Below, in pieces: positions 1 to 9,012 of a stretch of 64,000 bases of DNA. The position numbers and the translations under genes are program-made. The stretch is from Acanthamoeba castellanii str. Neff (lineage: Eukaryota > Discosea > Longamoebia > Acanthamoebidae), in contig NW_004457342.1 in NCBI RefSeq assembly GCF_000313135.1, positions 112,729 to 176,728 on the forward strand, read 5' to 3'. The notes under the pieces were generated by a model. It ran no database searches. It had not been told where the DNA came from and saw only the letters and a list, made by a program, of their open reading frames with translations. How positions within the stretch are numbered: position 1 is the first letter of the stretch; each line of letters starts with the position of its first letter.

Positions 1-1327
1 GTGAGCTTGGAACTTTACCAGCAAAATGAAAAGTACTGGTTGGGGTGGTCAGAGTGGTGCCAGAAGCTTCAGCAGCAGTGGGTACTGCAGGCTGAAGTCA
101 GATAATAGTGGTGTAAGTGAAAGTAATGGGGTGTGAATTGGAACAGGAAGGAGTTGATTTGTACCATTTTCCCCTTGGCCAATGCAGAAAGACGCCAGCG
201 CTGTTCACTTGTGGACATTGAGGCAAGGGATGCCTCCTCTGCTCAAGAAGCTGCAGTGGCACATGCAATCTCCCCTCATAACTGGCGAGGTGTGGTCTCC
301 TCTGCCTCATCACTGAGAAGTTTCAACTGGAACAGGTGCTTGCGGAACGTGTTGACAACTTCAGAGGTGATGCTGTGGGGCTGCTCAATCTCAATGTTTT
401 TACCACGCGGCGCAATGTATTCCACAACACAGATCCAGTCCCAGATGTGGTGAAGCTCCTCAGGATCTTCACAGCAGCAGTCAGCCTCCATGGCTGCATG
501 AACGGCCTGATGAAAGGCCTCCATCTGCCTTTTGATCATGCTCCAGTGGTTGGTGATTAGCGACCAGAAGTTCTCTGGCAAGAGGGAAGTAGTTAGACTT
601 GTGGGGAGAAGAACAAAAGAACTAAAGAGAAAGGACATACTCTTGGAAGGGGCTTGGTGTTGATAGCACTTATAATGATGAAGCACAGTGATCATGTCGT
701 TGGCACTCAATTCCCTGAAGGCACCAGAGTTGAGGTTGTCAAGGGAGATGAACACCTGACCCTCTGGAACGAGGCAATTGAGTTCCTTGATAAGACTGGA
801 AAAGGGGAACAGTTAGCGAGGACTCAAAACAAAGGTGAAGAGTTAGAGTAGAAATAACATACTCCACCACTCCTGGAGCATGGAACAGGGCCCTTAAGGT
901 AGTTGAGTACTTCTGCAGAGTGGTGGGCTTTGGTGCAGCATGACCCTCAAGTGTTTTCTGTGAGGTGTGGGGTGATGAGTAATGGTTTGAAATACAAAGG
1001 TGGTGGACATACCAGGTGCTCAGCGAGAGCATTGTAGTCAGTAACAGTTTTTTTGCCACATGTGATCTGGAAGAGTGGGTTTTGGCCAAGGGTGTAGTAG
1101 TTCAGGGCCTTCTTGAAAGCATTCAGGATGACTGAGCCCACTGAGTTGATGTAGTTCTCAAAGCTGGAGATGCAGTTGAGGATGATCCAGCTGAGTTCCA
1201 TCCCTGCAGCTGCTGGCACAACTTCATAGACATTCTCCCACTGCCAGTGCTCAATGAGGTTCCAGACCACAACTCTGTGGTTACAATCAATGGCCTCTGG
1301 AAGGTTAAAAGTTAGTACCCAAAAAAA

Positions 1328-1342
1328 CCAATGTGCATTGGG
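1328..1342. repeat. Isolated intronic copy of the CCAATG-CATTGG palindrome
   Basis: The sequence CCAATGTGCATTGG followed by G lies inside the 1297-1411 intron of the minus-strand gene. It matches the palindromic core of the tandem repeat at 1901-2066 in a different intron of the same gene. Confidence 0.6.
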
Positions 1343-1898
1343 AATTGTGAATAGCCTAAAAACTGTATGGCCATGAGTGCAGCTAAAATGAAGTGGTGTG
1401 GGAAGTAATACCAAACTCATCAACATTGTTTCAGTCAAGGCGCTCATCTTCATTGAGAAATCTAACAATGAAGGGCTTGGTTGTGAGACACCCTCCATCC
1501 ACAACAGACTGCAGCAAGTGACGAATTCCTGGAACTGTCACTGGGCGATGCTGTTCTGATGGCAGTGCAGGTGGTTAGCAAGTGAAAGCATCTACACATT
1601 GCCAGAACGAAAAGAGGAGTTGTACCAAAGATGGTGCAGTTCTGCACGTCAAGGTGGTGTGATGTGGGTTGAACCCAGGTATGGTGCAAAGTTGAAGGGT
1701 TGATGCAATTGAGCTGCTCCTTCTGCTGGTGAATTGCTTGGTCATTGCAGGTCACCTGAAGGCTGGCGCTGATGATGTTGGGGTTGGACTGAAGTGATTG
1801 GAAATTCAGGAGTGTATGAATTTTCGTTTCTGAATAGTAAGGTTGAGGTCAGCAACACAAACTGTTAGAGAACATGGTTCTCACAGGTCGAAAATAAA

Positions 1899-2066
1899 AC
1901 CAATGCACATTGGGAAAAGAGTCAACAAATAAAAAACCCAATGCACATTGGGAAAAGAGTCAACAAATAAAAACCCCAATGTGCATTGGGAAAAGAGTTG
2001 ACAAATAAAAACCCCAATGCGCATCAGGAAAAGAGTTGACAAATAAAAAAACTGATGCGCACTGGT
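1899..2066. repeat. 38-bp tandem repeat with palindromic core, in an intron
   Basis: Four to five copies of a 38-bp unit, starting near 1901, 1939, 1977, 2015 and 2053. Each has a 14-bp near-palindrome (CCAATG-NN-CATTGG), then GGAAAAGAGT, a variable TCAAC or TTGAC, and AAATAAAAA. Copies 1 and 2 have CA at the palindrome centre, copy 3 has TG, and copies 4 and 5 still have CG. The array sits in a probable intron of the minus-strand gene, between a GTATGT donor near 2116 and an acceptor near 1866-1883. Confidence 0.85.
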
Positions 2067-2316
2067 TTGGAACTTGTCAGTGTGGTGAACAGTAAAAACA
2101 CACAAAGTGTACATACCTAGCTCCAGGTCGGGCAGGGCAAGTAGTCTGGTGGCCTCCTTGTGTTGCTCTTCAGTGTTGCCTGTGGAGTACTGGCACACCA
2201 CTGGCTGCTTGTGAGGCTTGGTCTTGATCTATCCGTTATGTGGCTGTTGGGAATTGGAGGTATCACACCAAATGTTTAAATACCTCTCCAGTGTCATTCA
2301 CTTGTTCTCCACCTCC

Positions 2317-3587
2317 ATGAGCCACTCTCTCCCCACCAACACAGAGGTCCTCGCCTCTACCCTACTATCCCCAATCTTCGGCCAGTCCTTATGAGCCACA
2401 GCTCATACTCCAAGGAAGAGAGTTCTCTGAACTGCTGAAGAGTGGATCCCCAAAAAGCGTCGCCTGCTTGTCAGCAATGATCACATCAATACTGTTCTTG
2501 CATCATTCTGTTGTTGTAAGAAATGCCTTGATAACTTCTCCTTTGCTGACATTCTCAACATCACACAACCCTTTGCAGATCTCAATGAATGCAATTGCAC
2601 CACCTACATCATCAACATCATGTCAGCCAGCTGTGTCTCAACACTACCTGAGTGCCACTTCAAGTTGCGACTCAATGGTTCTCCAGTGTGTTTGAATGCT
2701 TTCCAAAAGGTGCCAACCCTTTTTATTGCGGCCTTACATTTGTTATCCCACCTCACATTGCTGCTCTACAAGGTGCATGGTTTCAGCAGGAAGAAGTGGC
2801 GTTCTGCTAAACAGATTTTCATTTCTGGTGGGCGTGTCCCAATACACAACACCACTGGACAGCAACGTCCCTCAAATGCCACCTCAAATACCCACTTATG
2901 GCTAACCACTTTCTTTGATGTTATTGGAGATCGCCTTCCTGATGCCACCATCCACTTACCTATTTCTTTGACTTGGCGAGAAGTGCACTCTATGTGTGCC
3001 AATGCTCATCCCTCAACTGTTCCTGTGCTCACCTATTCTGCTATGCTCAAACACATTGCTTCCCACTTTGCCTATGTGAAGTTGCCTAAGAACTCATGCC
3101 TTGGCAAGTGCTCTGCTTGCATTGACTTTGCACAGCAACGCTTGAGAGCCAAAAGCCCTCTTGAGGCAGCACAGTTTGCAAGTGCATGGACTCACCACCT
3201 TGCACTTTCTTCTGCAGAACGCCTCAGTTACAAGGACCGATGCCACCAAGCAACAAGTTGACCAAGTCTTTACATGAGCCTGATCATTGACTACTCCAAC
3301 CCACTCCCTCTCCCCACCCACACTCCTGTGCCAAAGGCCTGGATGCACTTTGGCAACCAGTTCACCATGGTTCTTGGTGGTCTCATTGACCACAGCCATG
3401 GCAAACACCTCTTTCTACACCCTCAGCCCTTTTGGCCAAAAGATGCTAACCTTGTCATCTCCACACTCTTTCACCACATCCAAACTCACATTTTGACTAA
3501 CACCACCTCCAACACTCGCCCTTCTATCCTCTACCTGCAGGCTGACAATTGTGCTGCTGACAATTGTGCCACTGAGAACAAGAATGG
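2317..3587 (+). pseudogene. DUF7869-like (DDE transposase-like) protein, inactivated and truncated
   Basis: A single frame runs from an ATG at 2317 to about 3587. It crosses one 63-nt intron (2710-2772) and three in-frame TGA stops (2392, 2428, 3259). Recognisable stretches in order are a CCCKKCLDNFS cysteine motif, HFKLRLNGSPVCLNAFQK, VHGFSRKKW after the intron, KLPKNSCLGKCSACIDF, then SLIIDYSNPLPLP and LYLQADNCA..ENKN. The last matches, from memory, the conserved N-ENKN end of the DUF7869 family found in transposon-like genes of animals, plants and protists. All three stops can be derived from CGA by C-to-T. The gene breaks off after ENKN, where retroelement sequence begins. A 15-bp tandem duplication (GCTGACAATTGTGCT, second copy ending in C) lies at 3541-3570, just before the break. 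The family call is moderate and the pseudogene status strong. Confidence 0.65.
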
Positions 3588-4536
3588 GCCAGTGGGACCC
3601 CACCCAGCTGGTGGAAGTCCTGGGGCTGCAGCTGGACCTTCAGTGCAGCCAGATCTTCATTCCCAAGCTGAAGCTGGTGCAGGCTGAGGCAAGAGGAAGC
3701 AACCCATCCACTTGCTGGAGCTGCAGGCAGTCCTTCATGGTCTGGCGTCATTTGCACACCTGCTGCACAGGTGGCAAGTGGAGTGCCACATGGACAACAC
3801 CATGGCGCTGGTGTATCTGGTGAACAGTGGTGGAGCTGACCTCAACATGACACTCATTGTCAAGCAGATCTATGCTCTTCTCAACTGGATTGGCGCCTGC
3901 CTCTACAAGGTGGTGTGGATCAAGGGGAGTCTCAATGTTGAGGTGGATGCTGCATTGTGGTGGGTGGACCACAATGACTGGACCATGCAGGCAAGGTTTC
4001 TCTGCCTCATGCACCTGCAGCTTGGTCCATGGATGATTGACTGCTTTGCTGATCACATCAATGTGCAGGCGCCAAGGTTCAACAGCCTGTTCCTGGTTCT
4101 GGGAACTGAGGTGCAGGATGCATTCTCTGTGTTGTGGGTGGGTGAGGTGAACCTGCTGGTGCCTCCCTTCTACCTCATACTCTGGGTGCTGCAGCACCTT
4201 GTTGAGTGTTGGGTGATTGGGATGATTGTTGTGCCATGGTGGGAGGCCCAGCTGTGGTGGCCCATACTACTCTGGGTCACCACCAGGGTGGTGGTGTTGG
4301 GCCATGGATTGGAAGTGGTGGTGCCAGGGCCATCTGACAAGTGTGAGCTGAACACCATGGTGTCATTGCACTCACTGCACATTGGTGGTGCCACAGCAGC
4401 CATGATGGGTGGCCTGCAGTGCAAGCAGATTATGGCCATCAGTGGGTGGTGCAGTGGTGTGGTCAATAGGTATCTCCACACAGTGGAGACTGCCAAGGTT
4501 GGCGCCTCCACCCTCATTCTAGGGTCTGGTCTCTGA
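3588..4536 (+). mobile_element. DIRS-like retroelement remnant (RT end, RNase H, tyrosine recombinase end)
   Basis: Frame 2 from about 3590 encodes the end of a reverse transcriptase (VLGLQLDL and IFIPKLKLVQAE). A frameshift near 3685-3700 leads into frame 1. That frame encodes an RNase H-like region (LLELQAVLHGL, HMDNTMALVYLVNSGG, WIKGSLNVEVDA) and the DIRS-type linker with IDCFADHINVQAPRFNSLF and VVPWWEAQLWWP. It ends in the C-terminal part of a tyrosine recombinase (SLHIGGATAAMMGGLQ, GVVNRYLHTVE). Most of the RT and the front of the recombinase are missing. Several conserved Arg positions are Trp, Cys or His. In the recombinase H-x-x-R motif the Arg is His (CAC at 4378-4380), so the enzyme would be dead even if intact. 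Confidence 0.75.
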
Positions 4537-4540
4537 CCAT

Positions 4541-4564
4541 CTCCTATTAGTATGACCTTGGGAG
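4541..4564 (+). repeat. 24-bp direct repeat, left copy
   Basis: This 24-bp sequence starts CTCCTATTAGTATG and ends CCTTGGGAG. It recurs exactly at 4908-4931. It lies immediately after the stop of the DIRS-like remnant, so it could be a terminal repeat of that element or of a short non-coding insert. Confidence 0.8.
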
Positions 4565-4907
4565 CAAGCAAGAGAAAGGTAGTTGTTGCCCATTGTGACA
4601 ACAACAAAGTTTATTGCAAGCAAGGATATTTCCTAGGTCTTTTCTCCACTGCAAGCCTGGATGGAAGGTCTGCAGCATTGAGTGCCCCTTTTTAGGGAAG
4701 CTCCCCCAGCAAGGTCACAGGAGTTATTCATTTTTTCTTTTTCTTGTCTTGCAACCAACACATCTCCCACCCAGCCCTCCCAGTGTCGTCATCTTCTGCT
4801 TGCTTGCTCTGGCTGTCTTGTGCATGGCAAAGAGGAGGAGGGTCAGAAGGGGCATGGAGAGGGGTGCATGAGCTCAATATTCTCTCAGTCTCACTTTAGC
4901 TAATAAA
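4565..4907. other. Non-coding interval between the 24-bp repeats
   Basis: About 340 bp with no convincing gene. It has short overlapping ORFs without recognisable motifs, a TTTTTCTTTTTCTTG-like pyrimidine run near 4732-4746, and GAGG-rich sequence near 4830-4870. Confidence 0.4.
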
Positions 4908-5857
4908 CTCCTATTAGTATGACCTTGGGAGTGAGCAATATAATGCATTTTTCGAATTGAAGGCCCACTGCATGAGCCCAAGTCATTGATTTTACACAAC
5001 AATGCTGGTTTCTTGTGGAAGAGGTAACAGAAGAGGTCCCAATTGGCCTTGCACACAGCACCAGTGAGCACTTCACAGTAGGAGTAGTCAAGTCGCCCCC
5101 AGTGCTCAAGTCCCTTGATCTCATCAACAGTGCCCCCACTCCACACAAAGCTATGAATGAACGCATTGCTGAATGCATATGAGCCTGTTTTGCAATCTAA
5201 TTGTCCATTGTAGTTGTCAAGGATCCAATCCAATAGGGTGGTGTTGATGGGGTGAAACTGACCAACGTGTTTGAAAAACACATCTGTGGAGCGTTCAATC
5301 GCCTTGAGGTGAGCACTTGGTGTGAGGTGGCTTGGGCTCGTAGTGGAGCTCTTCAAAGATGGCGAGGAAATCTCTGCACACAAATGGCACCTGGAGCCAC
5401 TCAATGACGTAGGTGCAGATGTGTTTCCAAATCTCCCTCAGGAAGCCAGTGATGGTGGCAGAGTAGTTGCCATTGTTGTTGGTGTGGACATGCTTGCATG
5501 TGGTTGTGGAGTCATTGTTGTTGGTGTAGGGGCGCTTGTGTGTGGATTGCATGGTTGTGCTGTATCTTCCAAGAGCCCATGCTTCTGTGTTTCTCATCCA
5601 AGTGACCTCACAAGGTTGGAGCATGGGTAATGAAAAACGTTGGCACTGGCTGGAATGCAATGCAGTGACCAAACATTTCCAAGATCATATCTGAGATTGT
5701 GTGCCTCTGGGATCAACTGTCTGAGATTGATGACCTCTTTCAAGTTGTGGTCAACAACAACGATGTCAGGGCCTGTGACACAACTGAATGTGCAAGTATG
5801 CCAAGGTGGAGATCTGATGATGAAAGATTGAGCTGTGATGATTTGGATTCTGAACAA
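4875..5857 (-). pseudogene. Unrecognised minus-strand gene with a frameshift
   Basis: The coding-like minus-strand sequence falls in two frames. One (about 5670-5310) includes ITGFLREIWKHICTYVIEW and FVCRDFLAIFEELHYEP. The other (about 5330-4875) includes HLKAIERSTDVFFKHVGQF, LLDWILDNYNGQLDC and WDLFCYLFHKKPALLC. They overlap at 5310-5330 over the same bases with no usable splice signals, so a small frameshifting indel is likely. An upstream part at 5857-5600 (VVVDHNLKEVINLRQLIPEA) may be an earlier exon. I recognise no family. The Trp, Asn and His-rich style resembles the gene at 276-2260, so the two may belong to one element family. Confidence 0.4.
4908..4931 (+). repeat. 24-bp direct repeat, right copy
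   Basis: An exact second copy of the sequence at 4541-4564, 367 bp downstream. It overlaps the 3' end of the minus-strand pseudogene that follows. Confidence 0.8.
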
Positions 5858-5859
5858 TA

Positions 5860-6425
5860 ATCTGTTTGTATTTTTATTCGTTGTAAATCATGAGTTGGGC
5901 CCTTTGTACAACAATCTTATGCTGGGCTGAGGTCAGTGGCGCAGTGGTGTAAGTGTGTGCACTGGAACGCCATCCAAGCAGGCAGTGGAGCAGCAGCAAG
6001 GGTGGGGTGAGGGCTGGGGAAGAGGCTGTGTGTGGTGTTTGTGTTTGTCTTTTTTATTTTGGGAGGCGTGGCGCTCCTTGCTTGAGTTGGTCAAGCTGAT
6101 GCATGCTGCAGATGTCTGTGTCTCCTCCTCCTCCTTGTCCTGCCCTGTGCTGCTGTTGTCACTCCCTCTTTGTGTGTGCATGTGTGTGCCTGTCACTGCT
6201 CTGATGGGCACATGGCTGTGAGGTCAGAGAGCATGTGCACAGTAACATGACTTGGCGCACAGTCACCCAGCCACCAACTGGCAGGCAACCCTTGGTGGCT
6301 GCACAGTGGCCAGGCTGACCCACCTCACAAAAGGGTCCCCATGCTCAAGCCTTGTTGTTGCTCTTGCTTGCTCTTTGTTAGAGGGCCCCAACATCCCAGG
6401 AATGCAGGCTGGAGGAAAAAGCTGA
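5860..6425. other. No gene seen
   Basis: CpG-poor DNA with short ORFs on both strands and no recognisable motif. It includes alternating purine-rich and TGTGTG tracts (5990-6210). Confidence 0.4.
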
Positions 6426-7316
6426 TTGGGTCTAGGGGGGGTCAAAGATAGATTTGTGATTGATGTGCTGGAGATGATTGAGGGGAAAACAGCAGCAGAG
6501 CAAGCTAAGAAGGTGGCGCAGATGTGGGATGACTTACAAGCACAGCAGCAGCAGCAAGGAGTGCAGGACACAGACCTTGACACCATCTGCTCCATCACCT
6601 TCAACAACACTGCAGATATAAGTTGAGGAGTGAAAAAGGGACTCAGAGTGGCCCTTGACCAAGAGAGAGAGGAGCAGGCAAAGAAGAAGGGAGTGGCATA
6701 CAGGCTGCTGGTGGAGAAGGGCTGTGGTGATCACATCATGAGCCTGTGCATGAAGGAGTGGGAGAAGAGAGTGGCGAAGAAGGTGGGAAAGGAGTGGTGG
6801 AACCTCAAGCCAATGCAACGCCCCCATGATGTGAGGACGTACCTTAATCAGTTCACCTCCACAATGTACCATCTTGCACAGCAGTTCAGTCATGAGTGGA
6901 AGGGCAAGTGGGAAGGCTTCATGCAGCAGTTCAGCATCAAGGGCAACCCTATTCAGAGGGTCACACAAGTGCGATTTGTGAGCACAGACCAAGTTGCACA
7001 CCAAGTACTAAAATGGTACACCTCACCACCACAACCACCACAACCACCACAACCACCCTCACCCCCACATGCACACCCACGCCCCACACGCCCACGCCCA
7101 CGCTCACGCCCATGCCCACACCCACACCCACGCCCACGTGCACGCCCACACCCATGCACACATGCACGCCCATGCCCACGCCCACACCCACGCCCACACC
7201 CACGCCCACGCGCACATGCACGCTCATGCCCACGCCCACACCTACCACAACCACCACAACACCATCACCAACATTGCAGTATCACTAACCATCACTTTCC
7301 ATTAGGTACCCACTGA
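6426..7316 (+). pseudogene. Lys/Gln-rich protein of unknown function, interrupted by TGA, Pro/His repeat tail
   Basis: Frame 3 is open from 6426 to 6623 (DVLEMIEGKTAAEQAKKVAQ, then a Gln run), has a TGA at 6624-6626, and continues open to 7316. The second part carries a charged helical region (REEQAKKKGVAYRLLVEKG, EWEKRVAKKVGKEWWNLKP) and then a long Pro/His/Arg repeat encoded by the CCCACG-type array. The TGA could have been CGA. A possible donor (GTACCC) near 7306 means the gene could continue by splicing into the ORF that follows. No family recognised. Confidence 0.35.
7028..7258. repeat. CCACAA and CCCACG/CCCACA hexamer array
   Basis: A degenerate 6-bp repeat: first ACCACA/ACCACC units, then about 30 CCCACG or CCCACA units to about 7256. 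It is C-rich on the plus strand and open in all three plus frames, giving PRPH, THTP or HAHA polymers. The amino-acid repeats therefore need not be selected as protein. Confidence 0.85.
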
Positions 7317-7434
7317 TATACCTTTGGTATCTCTCCATGCATGGGAGCTGGGAGTGCAGAGATGGTGTTGTGCAGCTCTTGAATATGGGTACAGTACTCC
7401 CCCACCATGTTGATTTTTGGCAGATGCTTCATGA

Positions 7435-8838
7435 ATGGTCCAAGGAGTGCCTGTGGTGACAGGTAACATCAATAATGCCACGCCCTCCACCGTCGCTGTG
7501 CCCTCCACCGTTGCCGTGCCCTCCACCGTCACTGCGCCCTCCACCGTTGCCGTGCCCTCCACCGTTGCCGTGCCCTCCACCATCACCACACCATCCACCA
7601 TTGCTGCGTCCTCCACCATCATCACGCCCTCCACCATTGCTGTGCCCTCCACCATCACTGCGCCCTCCACCATCACTGCGCCCTCCACCATCACTGCGCC
7701 CTCCACCGTCACCATGCCCTCCACAATCACAGGCCAATGCAACACAAGGGTGGGACGAACCCAGAAACAGAAGCCATCTGGTCCTCCTCCTCTAGCAGCA
7801 CGGCATGCTGTCTACGTGCGGCTCTACCTGTGTGCCATCATCAAGACCATCACAAAATTCAACAGTAACTTCCTGCGTGGGGGTGAGTACACCACCAATC
7901 CCAACCTCCACTCCCTCCACCTACATACCACTATGTGAGATGTTGAGTGGATCTTTGCCAAAGTTGACTGGCTCTTCCACATGAAGAGCTACTTGTTGCA
8001 AGCAGTGACTCTCCCAGGCTTCCTTGCCATGGAGGAGGCCCCCAACGATCCAGACCTCCTGCAGGAGTATGATCAGTATGGGGTATACCCTCCCTGCCTT
8101 TCCTATTCATTGCAGGGCAGCAATGGGGCTAACATACACCAGCTGTGCAAAGAAGCATGTGAGCTCCTTGCAGCACAGCCTATGCATGCAGAGATCCATG
8201 CTTGCAAGGCAGTCCATTTCCTGCACCAGAAGCAAATGGAGTGGCAACAGGACCAACAGCGGAAAGAGCAGCGCCATGAAGACAGGGCTATAGTCAAGAC
8301 ACTGGCAAGGCATGGCATGAGGGTGCAGGGACGACTTACCAACAACGTAATGCACACATTCCTTCAGGAGGTGAAGAAGCACAACCACAAAATCCACCTC
8401 AGCAACAAGCGGCGGGCAGACCTCATTGCCAAGATTCAGGCCTACGACAGCCACACCCCCACCATACAAGAGCCAGGTGAGGATGATGAGCATGAGGAAG
8501 AGGAAGAGCAGGAGCAAGAGCAGGAAGTTGTTGAGGAGGGCACATACAATGACCAACTGGAGAGAGAGGAGGAAGATGGGGCTGACCACAGGGCTTGTCA
8601 CGAAGAGGAAGCTGAAGAGAGTGATGGGGAGGAGGAAGAGGCTGATGACTATGATGACAATGACGATGATGATGATGAGGAGGAGGAAGGGCGTACCATG
8701 CCATCTATAACGTTCAGGAGCGTCCCCAGCACCACCACATCATGGCACAACGCCGTTCACGCGGCCTGCGTGCCTGAATTGATGCCCTCGGCGTCGAATT
8801 TCTCTCCTGCCTTCATCGCCTCTCTTCAATCTCTCTAG
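7435..8838 (+). CDS. Repeat-containing acidic protein of unknown function (spliced)
   Basis: One frame runs from about 7435 to the TAG ending at 8838, with a probable 57-nt intron at 7883-7939 (GTGAGT...GAG). The intron removes an in-frame TGA and restores Asp across the junction. Order: a Pro-Ser-Thr repeat from the 18-bp VNTR, a region with AVYVRLYLCAIIKTITKFN, then after the intron VEWIFAKVDWLFHMKSYLLQ, a Gln/His/Lys-rich segment (LHQKQMEWQQDQQRKEQRHE), and a strongly acidic Glu/Asp tail. The C-terminal 45 codons lie past the point where composition changes to host-like. The start is unresolved. It may be a transposon-derived or orphan gene. Confidence 0.4.
7483..7730. repeat. 18-bp coding minisatellite (CCCTCCACC-type)
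   Basis: About 14 copies of an 18-bp unit starting CCCTCCACC, encoding repeats such as PSTVAV and PSTITA. Unit differences concentrate at CG/TG/CA positions (ACCGTCGCTGTG, ACCGTTGCCGTG, ACCATCACTGCG). Confidence 0.85.
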
Positions 8839-9012
8839 TGATTGTTCGCCTCTCCTCGCCCAGAAACAAGATTCACGGATTTCCATGTTTTTCTTTTTTT
8901 CTCGGGCCAATAGGAAACGTCCGACCAGCCAATGAGCGCGATTGAAACCCTCTAGTTGATGGCCGCGCAGAGGCTGCGGCTCCGGTGAATCCTCTCGCTG
9001 GCCAGTAAATGA

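Larger units (their letters stand above)
276..2260 (-). pseudogene. Unrecognised spliced gene with an in-frame TGA (decaying)
   Basis: This is an intron-containing minus-strand gene of no family I recognise. Exons can be chained in phase: one ending at 1412, then 1296-1013, 957-863, 795-641 and 574-276. Introns run GTATGT or GTATTA to CAG and join reading frames cleanly (for example GAG across 1412/1296). The chained protein is rich in Trp, His and Asn, with stretches such as HRVVVWNLIEHWQWENVYEV and RELSANDMITVLHHYKC. It could end at the TGA at 276, after a Thr/Glu-rich tail. Reading upstream, the frame of the exon ending at 1412 contains a TGA at 1433-1431 with coding-like sequence on both sides, so the copy looks inactivated. 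The 5' part (about 1460-2260) contains at least one more intron (GTATGT near 2116) that holds a tandem repeat. It may be a host orphan gene or part of a large transposon. Confidence 0.45.

Noticed and set aside
1899..2066. CRISPR array
   Set aside because: The 38-bp units are contiguous with no unique spacers, and they lie in a eukaryotic intron.
2317..6626. TGA reassigned to an amino acid
   Set aside because: Host genes in the same window end with TGA at sensible C-termini (GATA factor, AlaRS, FATP). The TGAs in the block fit CGA decay.
1..8690. Integrated giant-virus segment
   Set aside because: No capsid, polymerase, packaging or other viral hallmark gene is visible, and the genes contain spliceosomal introns. 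Transposon remnants and CpG decay explain the block better.
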